DNA of 64,000 nt, taken from the NCBI RefSeq assembly GCF_030867095.1, contig NC_081826.1:58868001-58932000 (forward strand). The letters run 5' to 3'. The position numbers and the translations under genes were made by a program. Below the pieces are notes generated by a model. The model had not been told where the DNA came from and did not search any database. It worked only from the letters and a program-made list of their open reading frames with translations. This DNA is from Alligator mississippiensis. Taxonomy: Eukaryota; Chordata; Crocodylia; Alligatoridae. Each line of letters opens with the position of its first letter. Position 1 is the first letter of the stretch. Of the stretch, positions 13,011 through 24,700 are shown piece by piece.

Positions 13011-14561
13011 AGTAAAGAAGCCAGGGGCTGGGCTGGGGAGTCAGTTGCCAGGCAGATTATAATGTATCAAAAATCCAATGTCTATAATTGTGACTGAGAT
13101 TTTTACAGAAAAGACCCTTTCCACCAAGAAACAAGGGTTTCCTGAGGAAATAGTCACAAGTAGTTAACTGAAAATATATTTAAACCCAAAACAAAAATAT
13201 ACTCTCACTTTTAAACCTTTTATAGGTTTCTCACTATGTTATGCCTTCTTTCTTTCTAGGATATTGTACGTTCTGTGGAAGAGAAACTACTCATTTCATG
13301 TCTTCTATATTGTTAAACACATTGCTGGTGCATACAAATAAAATTTAGAATAGGATGTGGATGAGCCTTAATAAAGCCAATTAGCTAAAGCCTAGATCAC
13401 CAAGGAGAGGTTACACTCAATCCTTTTCTCTTGCTTTCAAAAGATAGATGGCTACCAAGACACAAAAGACAAGGTTCTTTAACTTTTCTTTGATGCTAAA
13501 TTACATTCTATTGATCTTTTGCTGAAAGGGAGCCAATAATATGCCTATAATCTCTGTGATGTTTTAAAGTCTATCACAATGATAAATGATAGCATGAGTA
13601 TTTTCCAAACTGAAATTAGATCCACTAATTAATCACCTAATTTTCAGAGATACTGAACAACTGCAGGGAGGAGCAGATTTTTCAAATGGAGGCCCCCAGG
13701 TCTCAGGCCCTCCTGAAGCCAGAGGTCCTGGGAAGGTAAAGACCCCAGCTGCTACTGCCGCTGCATCCTGCACCTGCAGTTTCTGTGCAATTGAAACTTT
13801 TCCATTATCTCCACCTCAGTTACTAGAGCACCTTTTTCTCTTGTCATTTAGACTGCTCCTGCAAAGATCACTCTCATCATTGCTTTGAATATGCTACCAC
13901 TTTCTTTGAATCCTTCCAGTGAATCCCTCCTCTTTACTGCAGACATAAACTACTTGTCTTCACATACAAGGCTCTTTATGACCTACCTTATTTTGTTATC
14001 AAAAGGTTAACTTGCATCTTTGATTAGTAAATAAAAATCAGCATCACAATTTCAAATAAGCACATTCTTGCTTTTTCCCCACACTGCCCTCTTGGGGAGA
14101 GCTTTTTTATCAGCCTCTGCACTAGCTCCTTCAATTTTTTCCTTAAAATTCCCCTTTGTCATGATGCCTAAAATTAGGCTACTGGTGCACTGATACCATT
14201 GCCTATCATGCTTACCAGAGCGGCTTGTTTCAGGGGCCATGGGGACAGGGGTACGGCAGCTCCCACCACTGTGCGCACTCCCAGGCAAGCATGGGGTAGG
14301 GGCATGTGCCCCTGAGATCTGTGAGTGGGGCAAAGATGGGCTGCCACTGTGGGCTTGGTCCCAGACAGCAAACTTTGTTGCTGCGGCATGGCCTGTACCT
14401 TCCTGTGTATATCTAGCTGTTGTCTCTTATCTTGGTGATTTTTTATTGTCTAGCTGGGAGAGTGATAACATGTTGATTTTGTCTTGTAATTTACATTGCA
14501 ACCTCTTTTTGTTTTTAGTTAAAGCCCAGTGTGCCTTAGTCCCTTACTTAGGCCCTTAGAC
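13011..14561. other. No gene seen
   Basis: AT-rich sequence with a GC-richer patch at 14,220-14,400. The overlapping short ORFs in that patch lie on both strands and look like chance. No exon is supported. Confidence 0.4.
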
Positions 14562-14913
14562 CAACCAGGTATGTCGAACTCATCCATTCCCAGGGGCTGG
14601 ATGAGTGGCAGGGGACTAGTTCTCAGGCCGCACTAGACCCGCCCTGCATTCCAGATCCAGAGCTGCTGCCACAGAGCTGTGCAGCATGGCCCCAGAGTCA
14701 CTGCCGCCAGGTTGTGCAGTATGACCCTGAGTGGCCATCACATGCAGCACAGAGCCAGAGCAGCATATGCAAAGCAATCACATCTGGGATGAGAGCTGGA
14801 ACAGGTGCCCATGGGGCCATCCAGTGCACCCTGCATGCTGCCTATGGGTCACTCCAGAACACAAGGCTGTGTGGGCCAGCTCTGGCCTGTGGGCTGTATG
14901 TTTGACATGCCTG
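14562..14913. mobile_element. hAT-type element with 8-bp target duplication
   Basis: A perfect 8-bp direct repeat, CCTTAGAC, flanks the element at 14,554-14,561 and 14,914-14,921. The ends carry the inverted repeats CAGGTATGTCGAACTCAT (offset four bases from the left edge) and ATGTTTGACATGCCTG. The interior is GC-rich, contains GGCCGCACTAGACCCGCC-like wording, and has no transposase. It is a non-autonomous hAT. Confidence 0.75.
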
Positions 14914-15404
14914 CCTTAGACATTATGGTAACCCAAATAACAAATAAACAGCAACTAATTACCCTATTTTTTTAAATCTCTACCACCTGATTTTGCTTGA
15001 GTTGTTTTTCACAAGAAGCCTTGTGAAATTGCTCCTTCTAAAGCATCAGCTAGAGATATATTAGCAGTTTGGATGTGATTCATTTTTTTTTTCCTCTGTT
15101 TGCTAAATGTCATCAAGTCATGGAAAACTGCACTTAATAAACCAACTCATTTTTAACTCTGTGATTAATTCCTCTTTATCTATCAACTTCAGTGATTTAT
15201 GTAGTAAATTCTTCCATATCAAATGTAATACTCTGAGTTGGGAAGCGGTCATCAATAGTTTTTGGAGATTCAAGGATTTTTAGAAGTGGCTACATTTCAC
15301 TAAGATTGAAGATTGTGCAGATACTTTTTCCTACACATTATGGATGCTTTAAAGAGTCAGCTATCTTGTCAGAAATGAAATACTGAATCCTTCACATTCT
15401 AATG

Positions 15405-15552
15405 CCTCTTAAGACCTGGGTAGACAAACCCTTGACTGGGATGGTATAGTAGGGGATGGTCCTAATCTGAGCAGGGGGTTGGACTAGGTGACCTCCTGAG
15501 GTCTCTTCCAACACTAATTTTCCATGATTCTATGATTCTGTTATTCTATAAA
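15405..15552 (+). mobile_element. CR1 LINE 3' end
   Basis: The stretch has a typical CR1 3' UTR ending (GGACTAGGTGACCTCCTGAGG, then TTCCAACACTAATTTTC) followed by ATTCTATGATTCT tail repeats. It is strongly 5'-truncated. Confidence 0.85.
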
Positions 15553-15750
15553 GGCAACAAAAGGTGGTCTCTTTCTACCCTAAGAAACTGCACTCAAAAT
15601 CCAGAACTAAGGCTGCTGCATCCAAATTTATGTTGAGTGACAATCTTACTCCTATCTACAGGTTCAGCAAGGATTCTGGCTCAGCAGATACAAGTGTGCC
15701 CTATACTAAGCAGACTGCGACAGGCTCAACTTTATCCAAAATGAAGACCT

Positions 15751-16008
15751 TCAGGTCTTAAGATACAAGATGAATTTTTGAATTTGCACAGTAGAGAATT
15801 CCCATTCCATCTTAATCACAGTTTCATAACATAAGTGAGGAAGAATTTCATGGCTTTTCCTCAGCTTTGCATATTTACTGGTTTCACGCATTTCATTTTC
15901 CAGAAGCATGATTTGTTTGGTAAGATCTTTACAGTTGGAAGAGATGTTAAGATAAGCTTTCAGGCACAGCATGCGCTTTCTGAGGTCTAAGAAAGAAGCA
16001 GATACAGC
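15751..16008 (-). other. Candidate coding exon, unknown product
   Basis: On the minus strand a good splice acceptor (a T-rich tract ending TTTTAG, AG at 16,009-16,010) is followed in phase 0 by an open frame of about 85 codons. It ends at a TGA at 15,751-15,753. The predicted peptide is leucine- and charge-rich with a heptad-like pattern, including KAYLNISSNCKDLTKQIMLL and YAKLRKSHEILPHLCYETV, suggesting a coiled coil. I do not recognise the family. It sits between LY96 and TMEM70, where I know of no gene in mammals. It could be a last exon of an unannotated gene, part of a processed pseudogene, or chance. Confidence 0.3.
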
Positions 16009-16269
16009 CTAAAATAAATACCAGTTAGAACAACTACTTTTTACTCCATTATGTTAAAAAGTGATCACTTAAAAAGAAGTGAGCAGTACATCTGTGCATC
16101 AAACCTTTCAGAAGTTCTTGATCAAGAACAGTTGCAATAGGAAAAACTAATTATGTAGAATAAGTCTATTCAAGAAGAGGGCCACAATCAAATACAGAAC
16201 ATACAGGTTAGGTACAGATGTTACACTTAAAGTGTGCAGAAAGTGCTTTACAGCTGTAAATTAGCTAGA

Positions 16270-17292
16270 TGGTTACACCCAGAGAGTGGTGGTGGGTGGG
16301 TCGTTTTCAACCTGGAGGGACATGGGCAGTGGAGTCCCCCAGGGCTCGGTCCTGCAGCCTGTACTGTTCAACATCTTTATCAGCAATCTGGATGTGGGTG
16401 TGGAAAGCACGCTGTCCAAATTCACTGATGATACCAAAATGTGAAGCGAGGTGGGCACGCTGGAGTGGAGGGACAGAATCCATCTAGATCTAGACAGGTT
16501 ACAGAGATGGGTGGATGAGAATAGGATGGAATTCAATGCAGACAAGTGCAGGGTGCTGCATCTAGGAAGAAGGAACCAGCAAGGCTGGGGAATACCCTTC
16601 TTGTCAACACGGTGGCAGAAAGGGATCTTGGAGTCATTTTTGACTCCAGGATGAACATGAGCCACCAATGTGAGGAAGCAGTCAGTAAGGCTAACCGTAC
16701 CTTTTTGTGCATCTCCAGATGCATCACAAGCAGGTCCAAGGAGGTGATCCTTCCCCTTTATGCAGCATTGGTCAGGCCGCAGTTGGAGTACTGCATTCAG
16801 TTCTGGGTGCCGCACTTCAAGAGGGATGTGGCTAGCATTCAGAGGGTCCAGAGGAGGGCCACTCTCATGGTCAAGTGGCAGGTCAGGCCCTACAAAAAGA
16901 GGCTAAAGGGCATGAACCTATTCAGCCTCTACAAGAGAAGGCTAAGAGGGGACCTGGTAGCCGTTTACAAACTCACCGGGGAGACTAGCAGAAATTGGGT
17001 GAGGCTGTTCCCCTGGGCACTACCAGGGGTTATTAGGAATAATGGCCACAAATTGTTAGAGAGAAGGTACAGGCTGGACATCAGGAGGCATTACTTTATG
17101 GTTAGGGCTGCCAGGCTCTGGAATGGACTCCCAAGGGAGGTGGTGCTCTCTCCTACTTTGAGGGTCTTGAAGAAGAGGCTAGATGGATATTTGGCTGGGG
17201 TGTTATGACCCCAGCACTCATTCCTGCCTGGGGCAAAGGGTTGGACCTGATGATCTATTTAGGTCCCTTCTGACCCTAAACACTATGAAACG
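16270..17292 (+). mobile_element. CR1 LINE fragment with reverse transcriptase C-terminus
   Basis: The 3' portion of CR1 ORF2 is readable from about 16,300. The first part has frame breaks around a TDDTKM motif in place of the usual FADDTK. From 16,546 to 17,208 a continuous 220-codon frame carries the conserved CR1 C-terminal region ([29 protein letters not shown]). The 3' UTR follows to about 17,292. The element is 5'-truncated and not active. Confidence 0.9.
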
Positions 17293-18360
17293 AAGTACCC
17301 TAAGAGTCTAAAGATTTCCCTTAGTTCTATATTAAATTTAGTCTCACTCAGCACAGACACTTCAGATAGTAGTTTACAGAGCAACTGTTAGATGATTGAA
17401 GACACTTGCCTTTTAATTCATTTCTTTTAACATAATGTATAAGTTGTTATATTGTATTGCTCTCATTAGCACTGAAAAAGGTTCTGTTTGATATTGGCTT
17501 CTAATGCATTTTGTAAACCACGTCTAAGGAATACCTAAGAGCGGGACCATATTCGCTGCTGAGCTTTGCCCACAGAACAGGGTGATCTTGGGGCACTACT
17601 TCTCTTTTTCATACTTTCTTCAATCTAATATCCAGGTATCTTGGAATTATAAGAGTTAGATGAAGCAAAACTGGCATTCATTCCTAAGGGACCATCTACC
17701 AGCTGTGGATGGTTAGTTTATCATGCTTCAGGTAATTCTCCTGTTTCTTCCACAGACAGAAATTACAGAAAAGAACAAGTATGTCTCTGCCTCCTGGGAA
17801 CTCCTCCATGCTATGGATATCCCCACATTAGAAATTCTGGACAGCGTCCACTCCCTTTTATACCATCTCCTTATACCATCTGAGCATACAGACACAAAGA
17901 CAGCAAAAACAGACCTTTAATTTATTATAACAAAACCCTTTTTATGCTTCAAAATTTTCTTACTCATGAACTTGATGCTCAGTGAACGTGGATGGTTTTC
18001 TAGGAATACATCCTTTAAAATAATGTGTTGGTGAGCTTGCAGAAGAAAATGACCATCAAATGCATTTTTCCTCTCCACGATTTAAATAACAATAATCAAG
18101 CAGTGAACAATTACCCATGTCAGATGGGTAAACATTTATTTTACATTTTAACTGCATTTGGTGCATTAACTCAGGAAACACTATTATATTGCTTACAATT
18201 ATATAAAACCTAACTTTTTTCTAGTCTCAAATATATTAAAAGAACTGAATTATCTTTCACTTATGAAAACTACAGAATTTTGCATTACTTTATGTCTGAA
18301 GCACTGGACAACAAATAACATTCATAATCGTCACAATTTCTTGCTTTCACTAGATGCTTG
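17293..18360. other. TMEM70 3' flank
   Basis: This is AT-rich sequence downstream of TMEM70. The plus-strand ORF at 17,723-17,920 follows an acceptor-like CTTCCACAG but has no recognised domain and no donor, so I do not call it a gene. Confidence 0.45.
18135..18140 (-). terminator. Candidate TMEM70 poly(A) signal
   Basis: AATAAA on the minus strand (plus-strand TTTATT), about 220 bp downstream of the TMEM70 stop codon. The distance is plausible for the gene's 3' end. A transcript would be needed to confirm it. Confidence 0.45.
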
Positions 18361-18782
18361 TTACTTCTCCAAATCAAAATGAAAAGGCTTATCATAGCCC
18401 ATGAGATGGTTGTAATCCTGTAAATATGGAAAAAGCTCTGGATTAACAAGCATTGATTTAGTTTTTACATAGAATGTTGTAAACATCTTGCTAATACCAG
18501 GTATCTTTACATCCTTCTGCTGGAACACAGTTTTTTTTTCTGCCAAAATAAAATTATATGTAATGGCTGTGTATGTGTCTGTCTCAGACTTATAATACAG
18601 TCGAGCCACATAGCCCTTTGTAAGCAGATGCAAGGAAACTGGCATTATAAATGTAAAGAATCCAATAAGTCCATAAAAGGCAATTTGTAAAGACAAACTT
18701 TCAACTCCAATGCCATTTCTGAAGATGTAGGGCATCATGCAAAGGTTAAGCATACTGGTACTGTAAGAGAAAAACTTCACAC
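18361..18782 (-). CDS. TMEM70: TMEM70 coding exon 3
   Basis: This exon begins after a T-rich tract and TTATTAG acceptor and supplies two bases of a split glycine codon. It encodes [17 protein letters not shown], then a hydrophobic pair around [20 protein letters not shown], then LLTKGYV. The C-terminal block ([56 protein letters not shown]) is the strongest family match. It ends FDLEK and a TAA at 18,361-18,363. The tail after GYDKPF is shorter than in the human protein. Confidence 0.95.
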
Positions 18783-21700
18783 CTAATAAAAGAAAAAAAA
18801 ATCATGTATTAATATTTACCAATTAAATTATACCATAAGTCCTTTATACATACTGTTCTTACATGCCTACTGCTTTAGTACTATGGCAAAAATAACTGAA
18901 GATCCAGTAAATTCTTTTTTACTGAATCCGTCTGAAGTTATCAGGGCCAGATCCCTAAGGTCTTCTTTGCCGCCTCTTCTGTGGTTTATAAACTAAACTT
19001 TAGGCTTGATGTAATGCTTGTCACGTTCTAGTTATCAAAGCTTTTCAAAAAGTTAAGAGAAAATCCTGGCGATCCAATGACTATGCAAACTAATCAGCCA
19101 TTGTACATTATTGCTCTGGAACAGCAGTACGACTTCCATTCCATTTAGGAGTACACTTTCCATGTCTTAGATTTGATCTCAAGTGAAATGCTTTAAAGTT
19201 AATAACATTGTGAACAATAAAAATAGCATCTCAATCAACACAGCTACTAACCATATGTTTAGAATTGTATTTACCATTTATTGGGCATTTATCTTTCAAA
19301 AATGACAAAATCTGAGGGCAAGATTCTCACCCTCAGTTCACCAAAACAACTGGTTAGCAACTTCCAATCCCTTTGCTTTTTAAATTAATTGAAGGCAAAG
19401 GGATTGCCCAGGCTGAATATATTAGCATCTAGGATAAGCTTGAATTCTCAAGACTCAGATTCATAGATGTTAGGGTCGGAAGGGACCTCAATAGATCATC
19501 GAGTCTGACCCCCTGCATAAGCAGGAAAGAGTGCTGGGTCTAGATGACCCCAGCTAGATACTCATCTAACCTCCTCTTGAAGACCCCCAGGGTAGGGGAG
19601 AGCACCACCTCCCTTGGGAGCCCGTTCCAGACCTTGGCCACTCGAACTGTGAAGAAGTTCTTCCTAATGTCCAGTCTAAATCTGCTCTCTGCTAGCTTGT
19701 GGCCATTGTTTCTTGTAACCCCCGGGGGCACCTTGGTGAATAAAACCTCACCAATTCCCTTCTGTGCCCCCGTGATGAACTTATAGGCAGCCACAAGGTC
19801 GCCTCTCAACCTTCTCTTGCGGAGGCTGAAAAGGTCCAGTTTCTCTAGTCTCTCCTCATAGGGCTTGGTCTGTAGGCCCTTAACCATAAGAGTGGCCCTT
19901 CTCTGGACCCTCTCCAGGTTATCCGCATCCTTCTTGAAGTGTGGCGCCCAGAATTGCACGCAGTACTCCAACTGTGGTCTGACCAGCACCCGATAGAGGG
20001 GAAGCATCACCTCCTTGGACCTATTCATCATGCATCTGCTGATGCACGATAAAGTGCCATTGGCTTTTTTGATGGCTTCATCACACTGCCGACTCATGTT
20101 CATCTTGGAGTCCACTAGGACTCCAAGATCCCTTTCCACTTCCGTGCCACCCAGCAGGTCATTTCCTAGGCTGTAGGTGTGCTGGACATTTTTCCTCCCT
20201 AGGTGCAGCACTTTGCATTTCTCTTTGTTGAACTGCATTCTGTTGGTTTCTGCCCACTTGTCCAACCTGTCCAGGTCTGCTTGCAGCTGTTCCCTGCCCT
20301 CCGGCATGTCCACATCTCCCCATAGCTTTGTGTCATCTGCAAACTTGGACAGAATACATTTCACTCCCTCGTCCAAGTCACTGATGAAGACATTAAAGAG
20401 TATCGGTCCAAGGACCGAGCCCTGCGGGACCCCACTGCCCACACCCTTCCAGGTCGAAACCGACCCATCTACCACGACTCTCTGGGTGCGACCCTCCAGC
20501 CAATTCGCCACCCACCGGACTGTGTAGTCATCTACCAGCCAATTCGCCACCCACCGACTCTTTTACATGTTACAAATATTGTACAATTAACTGGTTAATT
20601 ATGCAATTTGAGTCCAGTTACATATGCAAAAACCTATCATGCCATAAAAAAATCCAACCAGCTATAAAGTTAGATCTCAAAAATGTGTACTAACTTTATA
20701 GCTCACTGCTATACAGCTTTAATTTGCAGCTGTAGCAGGGCCTGCCCCTGCAGCTGGGAACCTCATCAGCTGACCAGGCTCCCAGCCACAGGATGCACAG
20801 CTGGGGCTGGGAGTCTTGCAGTTAAGGGGACTCACAGCACTAGGCAGCTGTGGATGCTGGGTCCTGATAGCGCCCCATAGCTGCGAGGACCCAGTGTCCA
20901 GTAGCTTCAGATGCTGGGTCCCAGCAGCACCCCATGGCTGCCAGGACCCAGCGATCACAGCTGCAGGACACTGGGTCCCAGCAACCACAGCTGCGATCTC
21001 CCAAGTCCCAAGGGTGTGTTCTGTCCCCCAGGGTAGGGGATTGCAGCAGCTGTGTCTACTAGCCACAAGAGTGCATGGAGCCCTCTGGGAATGGGGGGAT
21101 TGCAACAGCTGCATCTCCTAGCTGCAGAGATGTATGGGATGCCCCTGTGGCTGGGAGCCCCTCCCAGCCATGGGAGCTTGCTTCTTGTTGGTGCAGGGGG
21201 AGCCTGGGCAATAAGGCAAAACTGTACACAATAAAGCACAATGGAATCTAATGCATGATCCCACAATCATGCCTCCTGCTATACATGTGTGGCATGGCAG
21301 GAGGTACAATTTTGTGAACAGCACATTAGATCCCATTGCACCTTTACCTGTACATGTAGCAGGGCCCCCACTGACATAAAAAAGAATGCATGCATTCCAT
21401 GGGCTTCAGTGGGCTTTGGACCAGTTCAGGATCTGTCCAGCCATTATTCATGGGGACGATTTGGGAGCAGGGAAGTAGCATTTCAAATCATTGTTCAATC
21501 ATTGATAACACAAAGAATTGCAAATTTATCACATTCAAATGTCAAAGAGAAGAGAAAAGTGGAACTCCCAAATGTTATTTTTAGTCATGTTGTACAATAC
21601 ACTTTCTAAGAACCTCTCTTAGTAGGAGAGCTGATAGTAGTCTTATGTAAACCAGTCTGTCTGTCCATCTCACATCCCCCCCACCCAAAGAAATAAAAAA

Positions 21701-24700
21701 ACAAAACAAAAACACAACAGTGTTGTATATTGGGGCAAAGAAAAAAATAATTCTAAGGTATGTTCCTACCATAACAAGAGACCCTGATCCAGAAAACTCT
21801 TATGTGTATGCACTTTCCTAGCAGCAGTAATCCCATTATGCACAACAATAATATAAAGCATGTTTCTAACTATTTGCTGAATTAGGGTAAAATAAGGATG
21901 TACAAATACTACAAAGTGCTACAAAAATTGGTCACTGAGGTATTTCAATGATAGAATAAAATTTCACAGAGGACCTTTTAGAGCAGGGGTGTCCAACTTG
22001 TTGAATGTGGGGCCGGATCATGAACTTTTTATCACTCAGTGGGCCGGCGAGCCATATTCAAAGATCTCACAGAAAGTGGTATCACATTAGGAAGTAATGT
22101 CATGTGACCTTTGACACCAATGAAGTTGCAAGAAGTAACAATGAAATGGGTCTAACCAGTTCAAAACTCTCCCTCTATAGCATCCACCTCTGCCACAGTT
22201 TGGGACAGGATACTGAGCTAGATGGACCATTGGGCTGACCAAGCATGGCACTTTTTACGCTCTTATGTTCTTTGGCTGAGGTTTCAAACTATGGATGAGA
22301 TTTAAAAAAAAAAAGGGGGTAGATAGGCATGTTACAAAGTTGTCATAAAAGATTTGGAGCCCTCTAAATCCCACTTATTTTAATGGAAGTTGGCCTTTTG
22401 ATTCAGCTTTGAAAATCTCAGCCCAAGGTGCCAACCAAATATTTTGCATTTCTATGCAGTGCATGTATGTGGGGCTCTCCAAGCATTTTACAAACATTAA
22501 ATGAACCTCAGGATATCCCTGCTTTTCAGAAGAAATGTGGTGGTGAGGACATTCTGGGAACATCTCTCACTCTCTGTGTGTGATCTGCTTCTACTGTCCT
22601 TGGACCACCCTAGAAGGGCTCTCACTGCCTCATTTCCAGTTCAGAGCAGGGAAAGTGTAAGTGGGTAGGAAGGGCTTATTTTTTGGCAGCAGGTTTGAGT
22701 TGCTTGAAGCTAGTGAAGCTGTACCCACAATTAGTCACTGACCAGAGTGGGAACACAGTTGTCCTCACTTATTAACATGGCTCCAAGGCCCTACACTGTC
22801 TCTGCCTACATGTTGCTCTCATGTCCTCTTGCTTTCCTAAATCTCATGAGAGTAGAGGATTCCCATCATGCCTACTGCACTGCCATCACCGGATAGCTGT
22901 CCTGGTTCTAAGGTTGTGCTTCTGACTCTTTCATGGCCTCTTTTAGGGTGCACACTTAGAACTCCGGCTTTTCTTTCCCACCCATTTTGCTGAATTGTGA
23001 TTATTCCCACAGGGCATGAATTTAGTTCAGTGGCTATGATTCTACTTTCTCATACAGCGGCAATGACTTTCACAAAGTATGGCATATTTTAGTAAGATAA
23101 AAACATTTTGAAGGCCACACAGAAAACAACAAGCAGTCTTTACTCACATGAGCTTACCAGGTATCAACCACCTGCTACTTGGGTTCCTGGCAGGTACAGA
23201 CACAAGTTTATTAGCACGTTGTTCCAGAGTGAGTCTCTGTGCCATAGCCTACATCAGGTCTCAGATCTAGGGAGCCTGACCAACCATAGGCTTGTCACGT
23301 TATACCAATCTGCTGGCCGGTGCAGACCCGGTCGGGCTCCTCCCATCCCCAGCAGCATGTGGGAAGCCAGCTTCAGCTGCATGCCACTTTTCCTGGCCAG
23401 TGCTGACCCGGCTGGGTCCATCCCATTCGGAGCAGCATGCTGATGAAGCCAGCTTCCCATGAGCTACTGAGGACGGGAGGAGCCCGGCCGGATCTGCACT
23501 GGCCAGCAGAAGCAGTGGCGGAGCCGTGTGCCGCTCGGGATGGGACGAACCTGGCCGGAGCAGCAGAGGCTGAGCTGCATTTTCCCCCTACCTGCGCCGA
23601 TGAGTCCAAGCGGCACATGGCTCCACCACTGCTTCTGCTGGCCGGTGCTGACCCAGCCGGGCTCCTCCTCCGGTCCCCAGCAGCACATGGGAATCAGGCT
23701 TCAGCTGCATACTGCTCTGGATGGGACAGACCCGACTGAGTCGGCACCAGCCAGAAGAAGTGGTGGCGGAGCCGTGTGCCGCTCGGGACTGACCAGCGCA
23801 GGTAGGGGAAAAGTGCAGCTGAGCCCCTGCTGCTCCACCTGGGCTCATCCTGTCCCGAGCGGCACATGGCTACTCCTCTTCCCACACGCACTGCATTGGC
23901 AATGTCAAGCTGACGCGGTGCATGTGGGAACCTTGTCCCTTCCCCCCAGCCCTTCAGCAGGCATGAGGAATCTGCTGAGGGGCTGGGGGAGGGACAAGGG
24001 GTGGGAACGAAAGTAAACAGTGTTTACTTTCGTTTCCCATCACAGCACCTCGGGCCTCAGAAAACAGCTTGGCGGGCCACATGATGGCCTACGGGCCAAA
24101 TGTTGGACAAGCCTGTTTTAGAGGCTATAGATAAATTAAGAAAAATAATCAATTTATTTAGCAAAAATGTCATCTCTAGTTTCAAGGGAGGTGAAATAAG
24201 CCTAGCAAAGTGTTAGTAGCTTAGTAAAGAAAGTGAATGTTTATGTAAGCTTTATGGCTAAATAAAAATAGAATTAAAACCCTATGAACAGAATTTCAAA
24301 AGACCTTTTAATTTGCAAGCTCTTCCCTTCTGTTCTTGAGACACCCAGTATGGGAAGGTGATGAAGGAACCAAGCCTGGGAAAGGGAGATGAGGAATAAG
24401 GGAACTGCAGGAGAAAAAATGACTGGGAACGAGGACACGATTGACAAGACCAAAGGAGGCAGAACTAACATGAAGATAGGCGAACAGAACTGACTGCTGG
24501 ACAGAGGCTAGTGCAGAGAAGGAAACTGACAACAGGAGCCAAAACCCACATTATTCAATTTATCAGGAAATGGTGGTAGCACAAAATGGGCATGTCTACA
24601 TGAGATGTTGCTGCGTAGTAGTGTCCAAAAATAACTGTGCAGCGACAGGTTGCGCAGTCATTTAATACTTGGTTAAACAAGTACTAAATGACTGCCCAGT

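Larger units (their letters stand above)
21984..24115. mobile_element. hAT-type element, 2.1 kb, perfect target duplication
   Basis: The 8-bp duplication TTTTAGAG flanks it exactly (21,976-21,983 and 24,116-24,123). The terminal inverted repeats are CAGGGGTGTCCAAC and GTTGGACAAGCCTG, with 12 of 14 positions complementary. The interior has no recognisable transposase. It holds a CR1 3' fragment near 22,160-22,275 and a GC-rich block at 23,310-23,880 built of similar units in alternating orientation. It lies in TMEM70 intron 2. The perfect duplication suggests a relatively recent insertion. Confidence 0.9.

Noticed and set aside
19540..20550. 336-codon ORF as a host gene
   Set aside because: It is the CR1 reverse transcriptase C-terminus and has a near-identical copy at 36,663-37,830.
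23108..24016. Overlapping 60-160 codon ORFs as a coding gene
   Set aside because: They lie within the hAT element and follow its GC-rich alternating units, with no consistent frame.
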